Shown: one piece after another, positions 1 through 11,968 of the stretch | Numbering within the stretch: position 1 is the first letter of the stretch | Layout of the letters: every line of letters begins with the position of its first letter | From: Pempheris klunzingeri | Lineage: Eukaryota > Chordata > Actinopteri > Acropomatiformes > Pempheridae | NCBI RefSeq assembly: GCF_042242105.1 | Contig: NC_092020.1 | Coordinates: 13,395,288 to 13,459,287, forward strand | Reading direction: 5' to 3' | DNA: 64,000 nucleotides | Notes under the pieces: generated by a model | What the model saw: the letters and a program-made list of their open reading frames with translations, nothing else | The model's database searches: none | Told to the model about the DNA's origin: nothing | Position numbers and translations under genes: made by a program

Positions 1-1958
1 GTGCTCGTTTTCTGTTGGATGAGGCACACGATGGAGACATCGGAGAAAATGCTGTTCAGGGCTACTCACTTCAGCAGAATGATCATTTCAAACTAAATAT
101 AAACACTAAAGCAGGTGGACGAAAATATGGCGAACTGGTTTTAGACAAAGAATTAGACAGAGAGGACAAACAAGAGATGATGTTATTGCTTACCGCATTT
201 GATGGAGGCTCTCCTCAGAGATCAGGTACTGTAGTCATACACGTCACTGTACTGGATGCTAATGATAACGTACCAGTGTTCAGCCAGGCCGTTTATAAAG
301 CCAGTCTGCCTGAAAACTCTCCTCTGGATACATTAGTGATCACAGTGAGTGCAGCTGATGCAGACGAAGGTTTGAATAGCGAAATAACTTATGGATTTGA
401 TCATGTTTCAGATGAAAGTAGCAACGTGTTTTCTTTACACCCTAAAACAGGTGAAGTGAGAGTAGCTGGATCTATTGATTATGAGAAAGAATCGTCATAT
501 GAAATGCAGATTAGTGCCAAAGATGGTCTCGGATTGGCTTCATACGCGACGTTAATTATTGAAATCACTGATGTAAATGACAACGCCCCAGTGATATATC
601 TGAAGTCTGTGACTAACCCCATACCTGAGAACGTGTCACCTGGTACAGAGGTGGGCATCATTAACGTGCAGGACAGAGACTCTGAGAGTAACAGACAGGT
701 CCGCTGCTCCATTCAGCAAAACGTCCCTTTTAAGTTGGTTCCTTCCATTAAAAACTATTATTCTCTGGTGACCACAGGACAACTGGACCGTGAACTAGTG
801 TCTGATTACAACATTACAATCAGCGCCACTGACGAGGGCTCTCCACCTCTGTCCTCCTCTAAAAGTGTCCAGTTATCTGTAGCAGACATCAACGACAACC
901 CGCCTGTGTTTGAGGAACAGTCGTACAGCGCATATGTGAGTGAAAACAACAAAGCTGGCTCCACTTTATGTTCCGTTGCTGCTCGAGACCCCGACTGGAG
1001 ACAAAACGGCACAGTGATTTATTCTCTGTTAGCCGGTGAGGTGCAGGGCGCCCCGGTGTCCTCCTATGTGTCTGTTAACGGAGACACGGGGGTGATCCAC
1101 GCTGTGAGGTCGTTTGATTACGAACAGTTGAGGAGTTTTAAAGTCCAGGTGATGGCCAGAGACAACGGTTCTCCTCCGCTGAGCAGCAACGTGACCGTCA
1201 GCGTCTTCATATCGGACGTGAATGACAACTCTCCTCAGATCCTGTACCCCACCCCGGAGGGCAACTCCTTCATGACCGAGCTGGTCCCCAAAGCTGCACA
1301 CGGAGGCTCTCTGGTGTCCAAAGTGATCGCGGTGGACGCGGACTCCGGACAGAACGCCTGGCTGTCCTATCATATAGTGAAATCCACTGATCCGGGACTT
1401 TTCACCATTGGTGTCCACAGCGGAGAGATCAGGACACAGCGGGACATTTCTGAGTCTGACAGCATGAAACAGAACCTGATTGTGGCAGTGAAAGATAACG
1501 GACAGCCCTCTCTGTCTGCCACCTGCTCCATGTATCTCCTTATTTCTGATAACTTGGCTGAGGTGCCGGAGCTGAAGGACATTTCTTATGATGAGAAGAA
1601 CTCCAAGCTGACCTCATACCTGATTATCGCTCTGGTGTCCGTGTCCACGTTTTTTCTGACCTTCATCATCATCATCCTGGGTGTGAGGTTTTGTCGCAGG
1701 AGAAAGCCCAGACTGTTGTTTGATGGAGCAGTAGCCATCCCCAGCGCTTATCTCCCTCCTAATTACGCAGATGTTGACGGCACAGGAACTTTACGCAGCG
1801 CTTACAATTATGACGCCTACCTGACAACAGGGTCAAGAACCAGTGACTTTAAGTTCGTGTCATCTTACAATGACAACACACTGCCTGCTGACCAGACTCT
1901 GAGGAAAAGTCCCACTGACTTTGCTGAGGTGTTTGGAGATTGTGATGCTTCTCCTGAG
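1..1958 (+). CDS. V1: clustered protocadherin variable exon, group 1 (5' partial)
   Basis: This is the 3' part of a variable exon for a neuronal homophilic adhesion protein of the clustered protocadherin family. The window opens inside EC2 (reading frame from base 3), so the signal peptide and EC1 are missing. EC2-EC6 follow with cadherin calcium motifs (LDRE, DANDN, DVNDN, DADSG). A membrane span of about 23 residues follows ([13 protein letters not shown]...), then a basic CRRRKPR stop-transfer and the group 1 tail ending GDCDASPE. The exon ends at a GAG|GTAGGA donor in phase 0. The frame stays open for 42 more codons into the intron (to 2087). EC2-EC3 are nearly the same as in V4, and EC4 to the tail are nearly the same as in all group 1 exons. 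The tail recalls zebrafish pcdh2ab; that paralogue label is from memory. Confidence 0.93.
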
Positions 1959-2292
1959 GTAGGAACAACCAAAAACAATGGCTCTGTTATCTTTATCACA
2001 ATGCCTTCTTCAGAGATGTCTTTTGGACGTGATAGTTTGGTCTTTAAAACGTCATACAAAACGAAGCAATTGCTGGAAGGAAGTTAATAGAACATTAACA
2101 TGTTTTGACATAGTGAGGAGAAAGTTTTTTTTCAGAATATTGACAAAATCTGATTGCTGCATAATTTAATACTAAGTTTGGGGGAGGATATCTGACAAAG
2201 AATTTTTAGGGCATTCTTCTTATGTTTGATAAATGTAGACCGTGTGGCATCACTTAAAGCTTTGTTACTTCTTTCTCACATGCCTTAACATA

Positions 2293-2517
2293 CACTGTTG
2301 CCCATAAAGTTGGAATAAAATGTTTTTTACCTCCTCTCATGACAATGTGATTTATTCTTGATAAATAAAGTGTATATCTTCTCAACTTTATTGATCAAAC
2401 TCTTCCAAACATATCACAGTGAAACTTAAACCACAATTAACCTTTGCAAACTGTGTATTCAGGCTTTAACAAAATTGGGGGTATTGAACAATTATTCCAA
2501 CTTTATGGGCAACAGTG
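2293..2517. mobile_element. TA-flanked MITE, copy 1 (Tc1/mariner-like)
   Basis: A 225-bp palindromic-ended element. The left end CACTGTTGCCCATAAAG is repeated inverted at the right end (CTTTATGGGCAACAGTG), and TA lies immediately outside both ends, as expected for a Tc1/mariner target-site duplication. It has no coding capacity. A second copy lies at 24083-24318. Confidence 0.85.
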
Positions 2518-2693
2518 TATATACAGATATTGATGAAATAGGTTAATCAGTCAGTCAGTTATTCTCTGCTCCAGTTGACATCAGGGACTCTTTTCAGGCC
2601 TTGGCTCTTGGGTCTGGAGGAATTTTAGTGGAAGCTATCTCATGGGTTGGATCTAAATCTCTTATGAATGTAAATTATCATTGGGCAACTGCC

Positions 2694-2764
2694 TAAATCT
2701 ATCTATCTATCTATCTATCTATCTGTCTATCTATCTGTCTGTCTGCCTGTCTGTCTGTCTGTCA
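2694..2764. repeat. (TCTA)n/(TCTG)n microsatellite
   Basis: A tetranucleotide tract of TCTA units passing into TCTG units, about 70 bp. Confidence 0.9.
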
Positions 2765-3274
2765 GCGCTTTCATTGGCATGGCTGCATGTAACACAACGA
2801 TGCTAAAGCATATTAATACAAACTGCTCTCTCTCTGTCTCACACACATATTATTGTTCCAGTGAGTTCTGATTACATGGACTGATCCTTTTCAAGACATT
2901 CCTCTTTTTTTAGGGTTTGATGCATTCTATATATTTTTTTACGCTTTTCAATAGATATGATTTGTTTGGTTTTATCAGTATCTGTCAACATTTGTCTATC
3001 ACTGTCAATCTTTTCTCATTTCATTCCGTTGGAGACAAGCTGTGATGTTTCAGATTAATGAGTGCAATTTATCTGTAAATATCACAACTCTTTTCTCACA
3101 CAAACGGCTTTTGTAGTGTTATGACAGTGCATGCAGCTGTAAATCAATTAATATCTATTCCTCTATTCCACAATGCCTCTTGTACTTAAACAACAGAGAT
3201 TATCCTACTTCTGCTACTACTACTACTACTACTAAGAGTAGTTGTACATATAGTCTGTCCTTTCTTTATCGCAC

Positions 3275-3300
3275 TCATGGTGTCGCCATTCACCAGTCTA
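3275..3300 (+). promoter_or_regulatory. CSE-like CTCF element of V2
   Basis: GGTGTCGCCATTCACCAG lies about 210 bp before the V2 start codon. The same block recurs upstream of V3, V5 and V6. Position and core match the conserved sequence element of clustered Pcdh promoters, which binds CTCF in mammals. Confidence 0.75.
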
Positions 3301-3338
3301 CGTGAATCATTTCCACTCCACCCTCCAGTGTATTGACC

Positions 3339-3347
3339 AATAAAAGG
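3339..3347 (+). promoter_or_regulatory. TATA-like box of V2
   Basis: AATAAAAGG lies about 55 bp after the CSE core and about 150 bp before the start codon. V3, V5 and V6 have TATA-like boxes at comparable distances. Confidence 0.5.
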
Positions 3348-3492
3348 GTTTTTTGTTCAGTTGCTGTTGGCAGTCGGGTACACCCAGAGTAACTGTGGAT
3401 TGCTGTCACTTTTCTTGTGACTGAGCTGTATATTTCTTATTGAATTTGGAATCTAAACGAGGATATTGTTCGGTCACAAACGCTTTGCCATC

Positions 3493-5853
3493 ATGGGGCT
3501 GAAACCGAGCTGCTTCGTTTTCTTTCTAATGTGGCAAGCCGCGAATGGAGACGTGAGCTATTCCTTTCAGGAGGAAATGAAGCGTGGATCTCTCATTGGG
3601 AACATAGCGAAGGATCTTAACCTGGACCCCAGTAAACTGTCTGCCAGAAATGCCCGCGTTGATGCCGCAGGGAATCGCAAACGTTACTGTGACATCAGTG
3701 TGAGTAGTGGAGATTTGGTTGTTGCCGACAGGATTGACCGAGAGGAGCTTTGTGGAGAAAAGCTGTCGTGTGTAATCAAACGCGATCTTGTGTTGGAGAA
3801 TCCTCTGGAACTGCATCCTTTCAGTCTTCACATTCAAGATGTTAATGATAACTCACCACTATTTAATGAAGAATCGATCAATTTTGAAATTCGAGAGTCT
3901 GCAGGCAGGGGAGCTCGTTTTGTGATAGAGGAGGCGCACGATGCGGATGTAGGACAGAATTCAGTTCAGCAGTACCGCATTGAAAAGAATGACAATTTTA
4001 TTTTGGCTGCTAATGGAAACACAATAGAGCTTGTTCTTGATAAAGAGCTTGATAGAGAAAAGCAAAAAGGGATCAATTTGCTCCTCACAGCTTTAGATGG
4101 AGGCTCTCCTCAGAGATCAGGTACTGTAGTTATACACGTCACTGTACTGGATGCTAATGATAACACCCCAGTGTTCAGCCAGGCCGTTTATAAAGCCAGT
4201 CTGCCTGAAAACTCTCCTTTAGACACTGTTGTGGTCACAGTGAGCGCTACTGATGCAGATGAGGGAGTCAATGGAGATGTGACGTATGACTTTGGACATG
4301 TTTCAGAGGATGTGAAGAAGATATTTAGTATCGATCGTAAAAATGGCAAAATAAAAATTAATGGTGTGATTGACTTTGAAACCGTTACAACATATGACTT
4401 GCGAATTAAAGCAAAGGATGGTTTAGGATTGTCGTCATACACAAAGGTAACTGTTGATGTCACCGATGTCAATGACAACATACCTATAATTTATGTAAAA
4501 TCTCTGTCAAATCCAGTACCTGAGAACGTGTCACCTGGTACAGAGGTGGGCATCATTAACGTGCAGGATGCCGATTCTGATAATAACCAACAGGTCCGCT
4601 GCTCCATTCAGCAAAACGTCCCTTTTAAGTTGGTTCCTTCCATTAAAAACTATTATTCTCTGGTGACCACAGGACAACTGGATCGTGAACTAGTGTCTGA
4701 TTACAACATTACAATCAGCGCCACTGACGAGGGCTCTCCACCTCTGTCCTCCTCTAAAAGTGTCCAGTTATCTGTAGCAGACATCAACGACAACCCGCCT
4801 GTGTTTGAGGAACAGTCGTACAGCGCATATGTGAGTGAAAACAACAAAGCTGGCTCCACTTTATGTTCCGTTGCTGCTCGAGACCCCGACTGGAGACAAA
4901 ACGGCACAGTGATTTATTCTCTGTTAGCCGGTGAGGTGCAGGGCGCCCCGGTGTCCTCCTATGTGTCTGTTAACGGAGACACGGGGGTGATCCACGCTGT
5001 GAGGTCGTTTGATTACGAACAGTTGAGGAGTTTTAAAGTCCAGGTGATGGCCAGAGACAACGGTTCTCCTCCGCTGAGCAGCAACGTGACCGTCAGTGTC
5101 TTCATATCAGACGTGAACGACAACTCTCCTCAGATCCTGTACCCCACCCCGGAGGGCAACTCCTTCATGACCGAGCTGGTCCCCAAAGCTGCACACGGAG
5201 GCTCTCTGGTGTCCAAAGTGATCGCGGTGGACGCGGACTCCGGACAGAACGCCTGGCTGTCCTATCATATAGTGAAATCCACTGATCCGGGACTTTTCAC
5301 TATTGGTGTCCACAGCGGAGAGATCAGGACACAGCGGGACATTTCTGAGTCTGACAGCATGAAACAGAACCTGATTGTGGCAGTGAAAGATAACGGACAG
5401 CCCTCTCTGTCTGCCACCTGCTCCATGTATCTCCTTATTTCTGATAACTTGGCTGAGGTGCCGGAGCTGAAGGACATTTCTTATGATGAGAAGAACTCCA
5501 AGCTGACCTCATACCTGATTATCGCTCTGGTGTCCGTGTCCACGTTTTTTCTGACCTTCATCATCATCATCCTGGGTGTGAGGTTTTGTCGCAGGAGAAA
5601 GCCCAGACTGTTGTTTGATGGAGCAGTAGCCATCCCCAGCGCTTATCTCCCTCCTAATTACGCAGATGTTGACGGCACAGGAACTTTACGCAGCGCTTAC
5701 AATTATGACGCCTACCTGACAACAGGGTCAAGAACCAGTGACTTTAAGTTCGTGTCATCTTACAATGACAACACGCTGCCTGCTGACCAGACTCTGAGGA
5801 AAAGTCCCACTGACTTTGCTGAGGTGTTTGGAGAATTGGATGAGTCCTCACAG
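3493..5853 (+). CDS. V2: clustered protocadherin variable exon, group 1
   Basis: A 787-residue variable exon. The start is ATG 3493, giving a signal peptide of about 19 residues that ends ...WQAANG before DVSYSF. EC1 carries the family's Cys-X5-Cys pair (LCGEKLSC). EC2-EC6 follow to about residue 660, then a membrane span at about 674-696 and a 91-residue tail ending GELDESSQ. The donor is CAG|GTATGA, phase 0. The protein should sit at neuronal contacts and mediate homophilic recognition, with EC1-EC4 forming the trans interface in the family. EC3 is distinctive ([16 protein letters not shown]). From EC4 onward the exon matches its neighbours almost base for base, except for a short private patch at 4567-4590. 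Downstream sequence to 8.9 kb is paralogous to that after V4. Confidence 0.95.
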
Positions 5854-6329
5854 GTATGAATACCGTAAGCAGCATCGGAATTTATTCATAAAAATTTGTT
5901 TAAGCAAAGATGCATTATGCTCACACGTTTGGGGTTCATTTTCACAGTCCACTATTTTTTCTAAAATAATTCACAAAAGTTACACTATGACCACTCTTGG
6001 TCCTAAAACTGTTTTGAAACTGTTCTTAGTTGTGTTCGGCTATTTCAATTGTTCTTGTTTGACTTGTTGATTGAACACAGCTGAAAGTTTGTAAATTTTG
6101 CCAAAACACTTCATTTGCAATGGGGGTTGGATAATTTTGAGTGCAACTATACATCTTGATAGAAACATGCAGTCTGTGGTGTGAATGAGTCTCAGTCATC
6201 AGCTTAGAGATATAGACAGTGGATGAATAATTAGATTTCTCCTGCAATCACATGGTCATTGTTAAAGAGCAGATAATGTGGCCACAGAAGTCATTTACAG
6301 TGGATGACTTTGTGTCTGAATATTTCTGG

Positions 6330-6852
6330 TGTCGTATCTTCTCTGATGATGATGATGTGCAGTTGATGAAAGGAAACTTCCGCTGACAATGACTTAGTGA
6401 ATAAAATAGGTTTATTGCAAAAAGGTCAGTTGTCTAACAGGCACCATGGAAGCCTGGGAAGACATTTAGCCAATTGTAGGAACAGACAGCGTAACCCTCA
6501 GCCAAATCTGCAGTGTCTCTGTCCCCGTCTTCCTCGAGCCACCTCTCTGGTCACTTCTTTATACCCATTTGACCATCCATCCCAACATCTGGTTTTCATC
6601 CATATAACAGTTCTATTCTTTGTTTTAGGGGTACAAGATATATTAGAAGGACACCATCCCCCAGTATCTAGTGAGGGGGAGCAAAGGTCAGATCTCCCCT
6701 GCCTAGGTCAAGCAGTTCCCAGTTCTCCAGATAATCGATCACAGATCAGAAACATACAAACAATGGCCAATACTACATCATATGCCCTAAAGGCACATAC
6801 CAAACACTACATACTTATTTATACTCACTAAAGGCACATATCAGACACTACA
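6330..6852. mobile_element. Solo LTR of an LTR retrotransposon (fossil)
   Basis: A 523-bp segment starting TGT and ending ACA, flanked on both sides by CTGG as a 4-bp target-site duplication. The paralogous spacer after V4 has a single CTGG at 15597-15600 and no insert. The element consists only of an LTR, with no internal region, so it is a remnant. Family unknown, LTR-retroelement type. It probably inserted after the flanking block was duplicated. Confidence 0.6.
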
Positions 6853-7951
6853 CTGGCAACTATAGTGATCTATAGTCCCATTAAATATGTTACTATATGG
6901 TATCGAAAAGCCAGATATATTTATTTCACAGGTTGGATGAACCCAGTGGTTCTCAAACTTTTTCAAGCCAAGGAACCTTAAACTTACACAAATTAAACCG
7001 CAGACCCTTATCTGATAAGATGTTGTCCCAGGGTCCCCCATCCCAACTCAGACCTTTGGGCAAACTAGTGATTTTACTACGAAGGCTCTTTATCACATTT
7101 TGGCTGTCTGTTGGTTGTGTGTGTTCTTGAGTGGATGCTCACTGTCAGACTGTTTCATGTATCTCTTTTGTGACTTTCTGGGAGGCGATGTTTTTCCATC
7201 TCTAAGAAGAAAGACATTTCTGTGAGGTTTAGGCTGGGCCCTATATCCGCTTCTCTATATGTGGTGGAGTAAGATGAATTAACTGCAATAATTCTAAACC
7301 ATCAGAACATTTGTAGATTGCCAGTGTTATGTAACTTTGTAGTTGTATAATAGTGACAAAGTCGTGATAAGTGTTTCCCAGCAGCCAGTTTTCTGACTTT
7401 TTGATGTGTTGCATTGAGTTTTCTCTTAATTGTTTTCAGTTCTTTGTCATAAGATATAGTGATAAAACATATTGTTTGTTAGTCAGAATTCAAACAGATT
7501 TGCAGTTTATTTTCCATTTCAGATCTCAATTCATGTCTCTTACTCTTTCTGGAACTTGAATAATTTAACTTTTGTCGGTGCAAGTTGAAGCTGATTGTAA
7601 GATGTCAGGCTAAGTGGGAGCAAAGACAGACCTTCTTTCTACAAGACCGAGTTCCAAATTGTTGATGTCAGGATTTCCAGAGCCTACAGACACAAGTCAC
7701 GTGCATTTAAAGTAAGTTATTTATTACAATACATTGATTTAAATTATGGCTGTATCTTTAAGTAAGACTGCAGCAAATAAGAAAATTTAAAACAAAAATC
7801 AAATAATCCACCCAATGTGTGGTGGAATAAAGAGGGGATTTCTATGGGGGGGGTACTTTCTTAATCACACTGTAGACAATATTATTCAGTATACTAAACT
7901 TGTACAGCTCTGTGATATGATGATAACGGTGACAAAGATTTGGTGTGATTC

Positions 7952-8235
7952 GGGCGGCTGTGGCTCAGTGGTAGAGTGGGTTGTCCCTCAATCAGAAGGT
8001 CGGGGGTTCGATCCCCAGCTCCTATGGGTCAACATGTCGAAGTGTCCTTGAGCAAGACACTGAACCCCAACTTGCTCCTGAAGCATGGCTTCAGAGTGTG
8101 AATGAGTATGAAAGAATAGTCTCCTCCAAATTACATTTCTCCTGTATGATTGATGGGTGAATGAGGATGTCATGTAAAGCGCTTTGAGTAGTTGAAATAA
8201 CTAGAAAGGCGCTATACAAATACAGACCATTTACC
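7952..8235 (+). mobile_element. tRNA-derived SINE
   Basis: The head carries a pol III A box (TGGCTCAGTGG, about 7961) and B box (GGTTCGATCCC, about 8005). The body has the fish SINE signatures GTCCTTGAGCAAGACACTGA and AAAGCGCTTTGAGTAG, and the end reads GCGCTATACAAATACAG. ATTC flanks both sides (7948-7951 and 8236-8239). The paralogous site near 17715 is empty, so this is a clean insertion after block duplication. Confidence 0.9.
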
Positions 8236-8894
8236 ATTCTAATATCAACTCCAAACATGCATGGATGCTTTTGATACAGCAATACCAGCTCCCTGGAGTT
8301 CTGCCACTGCCACAATACATTTAGACTGCAAGCTTAACTTTAAAGAAGGTACATGTTCAGTAGCACATATACATGTTCCTGTGTCCTAAATACCAACTCA
8401 GCCTAACACAAGCAAATTCATAGCAAAACAAAACAAAATAACACAAAACTGTTCAGTTCAGGGTTCCACGCTTTCTGATGTATCATCATGGTTGTTTTGA
8501 CCACAACCTTTCAGTTTTTCATAGCCTGTTTTACCAGACCACATACAGTGGAGTTGGACTGAAACCTGGTCTACTCCTTGCAAGAGTGCTGAGTTTGATC
8601 ATTTAAAGAGAACTTGAGCTCATTTACAAGACTTGTTTAGTGTGTAGCTTGCTAATATGGTGCACGCTGTGTTAAGACCTTGATGTAAGCCTGTCTTTGA
8701 TGCATTGAACTAAGTGCATACACTGTGGTACTTGTTGCAAGGGGTCTCCTGGTTTTTTTTTTGACTGATGGTGGGTGACAGGAGGTGCAAATGTTGTAAA
8801 CACTATGATAAATGTACTGTTTGTTTTATTTAGAGGCATAGTGGACAAGGTTGTGAATGCTACAACCATTTTAACCAGTGTAATTGTTGAACTT

Positions 8895-8922
8895 AACTCA
8901 CGGTGTCGCCATACACCAGCCT
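8895..8922 (+). promoter_or_regulatory. CSE-like CTCF element of V3
   Basis: CGGTGTCGCCATACACCAG lies about 180 bp before the V3 start. It is identical in the V5 promoter and one base from the V2 element over its core. Confidence 0.75.
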
Positions 8923-8981
8923 CACGACGGTTTCATTCCTCTATCCTGTCTGTACAGTCTTGTACGCCCATTGACCGATCT

Positions 8982-8990
8982 AGATAAAGG
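8982..8990 (+). promoter_or_regulatory. TATA-like box of V3
   Basis: AGATAAAGG lies about 75 bp after the CSE core and about 100 bp before the start codon. It is conserved in V5. Confidence 0.45.
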
Positions 8991-9086
8991 CACAAACACG
9001 CTGAATTGCTGTTGCTAGTCGTGTTATGTGGTCTAACTGTGTTTATTGCGTGGATTCTTTGCCGTCTTAGGAGCTCATCTTTCACT

Positions 9087-11465
9087 ATGGATACAAAAAC
9101 GACCGCGTTTCACCAGTGCAGCTTCTATTTCCTGCTTCTTTTTGTGCGTGCCGCATATGGAGACATGAGCTATTCTTTTCCCGAGGAGATGAAACGAGGA
9201 TCAGTTATTGGAAACATGGCCAAGGATCTCGGGCTGGAGACGCTCGCTCTCTCTAACAGAAGAGCCCGCATTGACACCGACGGGTCTGACAAACGTTACT
9301 GTGACATCAACCTGAATACCGGAGAAGTGATTGTTGCCGACAGGATTGACAGAGAGGGGCTTTGTGGAGAAAAGGCTTCGTGCATGCTAAAGCATGAGCT
9401 TGTTCTGGAGAATCCTCTTGAGCTCCATCGTATTAGTCTTCACATCCAAGATATTAATGATAACTCGCCACAATTTAAGGAGGAACTGATCAATTTAGAA
9501 ATTCAGGAGTCTGCAGTCAAGGGAGCTCGTTTTGTGATAGAGGAGGCGCACGATGCGGATATAGGACAGAATTCAGTTCAGCGATACAGCCTAAAAAAGA
9601 ATGCTAATTTCATTTTGGCTGCTAATGGAAACACAATAGAGCTTGTTCTTGATAAAGAGCTTGATCGTGAAAAACAACACGGAATTGATTTGCTCCTCAC
9701 AGCTTTAGATGGAGGCTCTCCTCAGAGATCAGGTACTGTAGTCATACACGTCACTGTACTGGATGCTAATGATAACACCCCAGTGTTCAGCCAGGCCGTT
9801 TATAAAGCCAGTCTGCCTGAAAACTCTCCCTTAGACACTGTTGTGGTCACAGTGAGCGCTACTGATGCAGACGAGGGAGTGAATGGAGATGTATCTTATG
9901 AATTTGGACATATTACTGAAGACGTGAAGAAGATATTTAGTATCGACCGTAAATCGGGTGAGATACGAATAATTGGCACTGTGGACTATGAAACTACCAC
10001 ATCATTTGAAATACGCGTTAAAGCAAAGGATGGATTAGGGCTATCATCTTATGCTAAGGTGATTATTTCTGTCACTGATGTGAATGACAACCCCCCTGTA
10101 GTCAACCTGAAGTCTGTGACTAACCCCATACCTGAGAACGTGTCACCTGGTACAGAGGTGGGCATCATTAACGTGCAGGACAGAGACTCTGAGAGTAACA
10201 GACAGGTCCGCTGCTCCATTCAGCAAAACGTCCCTTTTAAGTTGGTTCCTTCCATTAAAAACTATTATTCTCTGGTGACCACAGGACAACTGGACCGTGA
10301 ACTAGTGTCTGATTACAACATTACAATCAGTGCCACTGACGAGGGCTCTCCACCTCTGTCCTCCTCTAAAAGTGTCCAGTTATCTGTAGCAGACATCAAC
10401 GACAACCCGCCTGTGTTTGAGGAACAGTCGTACAGCGCATATGTGAGTGAAAACAACAAAGCTGGCTCCACTTTATGTTCCGTTGCTGCTCGAGACCCCG
10501 ACTGGAGACAAAACGGCACAGTGATTTATTCTCTGTTAGCCGGTGAGGTGCAGGGCGCCCCGGTGTCCTCCTATGTGTCTGTTAACGGAGACACGGGGGT
10601 GATCCACGCTGTGAGGTCGTTTGATTACGAACAGTTGAGGAGTTTTAAAGTCCAGGTGATGGCCAGAGACAACGGTTCTCCTCCGCTGAGCAGCAACGTG
10701 ACCGTCAGCGTCTTCATATCGGACGTGAACGACAACTCTCCTCAGATCCTGTACCCCACCCCGGAGGGCAACTCCTTCATGACCGAGCTGGTCCCCAAAG
10801 CTGCACACGGAGGCTCTCTGGTGTCCAAAGTGATCGCGGTGGACGCGGACTCCGGACAGAACGCCTGGCTGTCCTATCATATAGTGAAATCCACTGATCC
10901 GGGACTTTTCACCATTGGTGTCCACAGCGGAGAGATCAGGACACAGCGGGACATTTCTGAGTCTGACAGCATGAAACAGAACCTGATTGTGGCAGTGAAA
11001 GATAACGGACAGCCCTCTCTGTCTGCCACCTGCTCCATGTATCTCCTTATTTCTGATAACTTGGCTGAGGTGCCGGAGCTGAAGGACATTTCTTATGATG
11101 AGAAGAACTCCAAGCTGACCTCATACCTGATTATCGCTCTGGTGTCCGTGTCCACGTTTTTTCTGACCTTCATCATCATCATCCTGGGTGTGAGGTTTTG
11201 TCGCAGGAGAAAGCCCAGACTGTTGTTTGATGGAGCAGTAGCCATCCCCAGCGCTTATCTCCCTCCTAATTACGCAGATGTTGACGGCACAGGAACTTTA
11301 CGCAGCGCTTATAATTATGACGCCTACCTGACAACAGGGTCAAGAACCAGTGACTTTAAGTTCGTGTCATCTTACAATGACAACACGCTGCCTGCTGACC
11401 AGACTCTGAGGAAAAGTCCTACTGACTTTGCTGAGGTGTTTGGAGATTGTGATGCTTCTCCTGAG
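9087..11465 (+). CDS. V3: clustered protocadherin variable exon, group 1
   Basis: A 793-residue variable exon. I chose ATG 9087 because the frame upstream (to 9006) has no ATG. Residues 1-25 form a signal peptide ending FVRAAYG before DMSYSF. EC1 has the Cys-X5-Cys loop (LCGEKASC), EC2-EC6 run to about residue 665, the membrane span is at about 679-702, and the tail ends GDCDASPE. The donor is GAG|GTAGGC, phase 0. The ectodomain is almost the same as V5, differing near the EC1-EC2 junction ([12 protein letters not shown] versus [12 protein letters not shown]) and at one Pro/Ala in a DVNDN linker. Its EC1 is shared with V6. An RE1-like site lies about 500 bp downstream. Confidence 0.95.
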
Positions 11466-11968
11466 GTAGGCAAACGTCTCATATTATTTCTCTCCGACTT
11501 CTAAGTAACCTCTGATGAGACATTCCTCAGCTTTGCTGTCAGTATTAGATACTAAATTGGCCTCACAAGATGTTTTTTTTGTAATTAGAACGGGGAAAGT
11601 GAAATTTGACGGGTCTAATGTTTGCAGTACCTGGCGGCCAAAGTTTGCGCATGAGGGTTTGTTTGGTCTCATATGACAACATGGCTGTTTTAATATAAAA
11701 TATCTGGCAAATGGCTTTTTTTTAACCAATCAAAGCTTTCTGTTCTGGTGCAGACCAGCTGAAAAGCTGTTTAAGGATCCACTGGAAGGGTGTTGAGGTC
11801 AACCTCCTTTCCTTTCTACCATACATTCATGTTCATTATTCCAATGCTGTTAAATCTTTGGATAGCTACTCAAAAATATTCAGTCTCTTCAGTGTTTTGT
11901 CGTGGTCCACATGTCTGTGTGAAGTTGCTCTCGTTCCCTGAAGAAAACTTTAGATTTTCACTCGGCGT

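Larger units (their letters stand above)
1959..3274. other. V1-V2 intergenic/intronic spacer
   Basis: AT-rich spacer holding the first MITE copy and the TCTA/TCTG tract. I see no exon, no CSE and no RE1-like site here. The first 130 bases extend the V1 reading frame but follow a good splice donor. Confidence 0.7.
5854..8894. other. V2-V3 spacer, no gene seen
   Basis: Spacer with a solo LTR and a SINE on a background that aligns with the V4-V5 spacer. I see no constant exon and no RE1-like site. The short open frames here lie partly inside the repeats and look non-coding. Confidence 0.7.
5854..11436 (+). repeat. Segmental duplication block A (V2 3' flank through V3)
   Basis: The sequence after the V2 donor, the whole spacer and V3 correspond to 15121-20915 (V4 3' flank through V5). 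They differ mainly by the SINE and solo LTR here and the LINE in the other copy. The two copies diverge in the last 30 bases of the exons. Confidence 0.88.

Noticed and set aside
1029-1418. Recurrent antisense open frames (68, 70 and 129 codons) opposite EC5-EC6 of every group 1 exon, and 70/74-codon ones in group 2
   Set aside because: They repeat only because the sense exons are homogenised; codon pattern and conservation belong to the sense cadherin frame.
1959-2087. C-terminal extension of V1 beyond GAG|GTAGGA
   Set aside because: A consensus donor at the same place as in the other exons makes this intron; it could only be translated in an unspliced form.
6397-6831. 144-codon open frame
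   Set aside because: It lies inside the solo LTR segment, is absent from the paralogous spacer and shows no known domain.
7952-8035. tRNA gene
   Set aside because: A and B boxes are present, but the body continues into a SINE tail with a target-site duplication, so it is a tRNA-derived SINE head.
9006-9086. N-terminal extension of V3 (and the same at V5, V2, V4, V9-V11) upstream of the first ATG
   Set aside because: The extension has no ATG; a good signal peptide starts at the first ATG of the frame.
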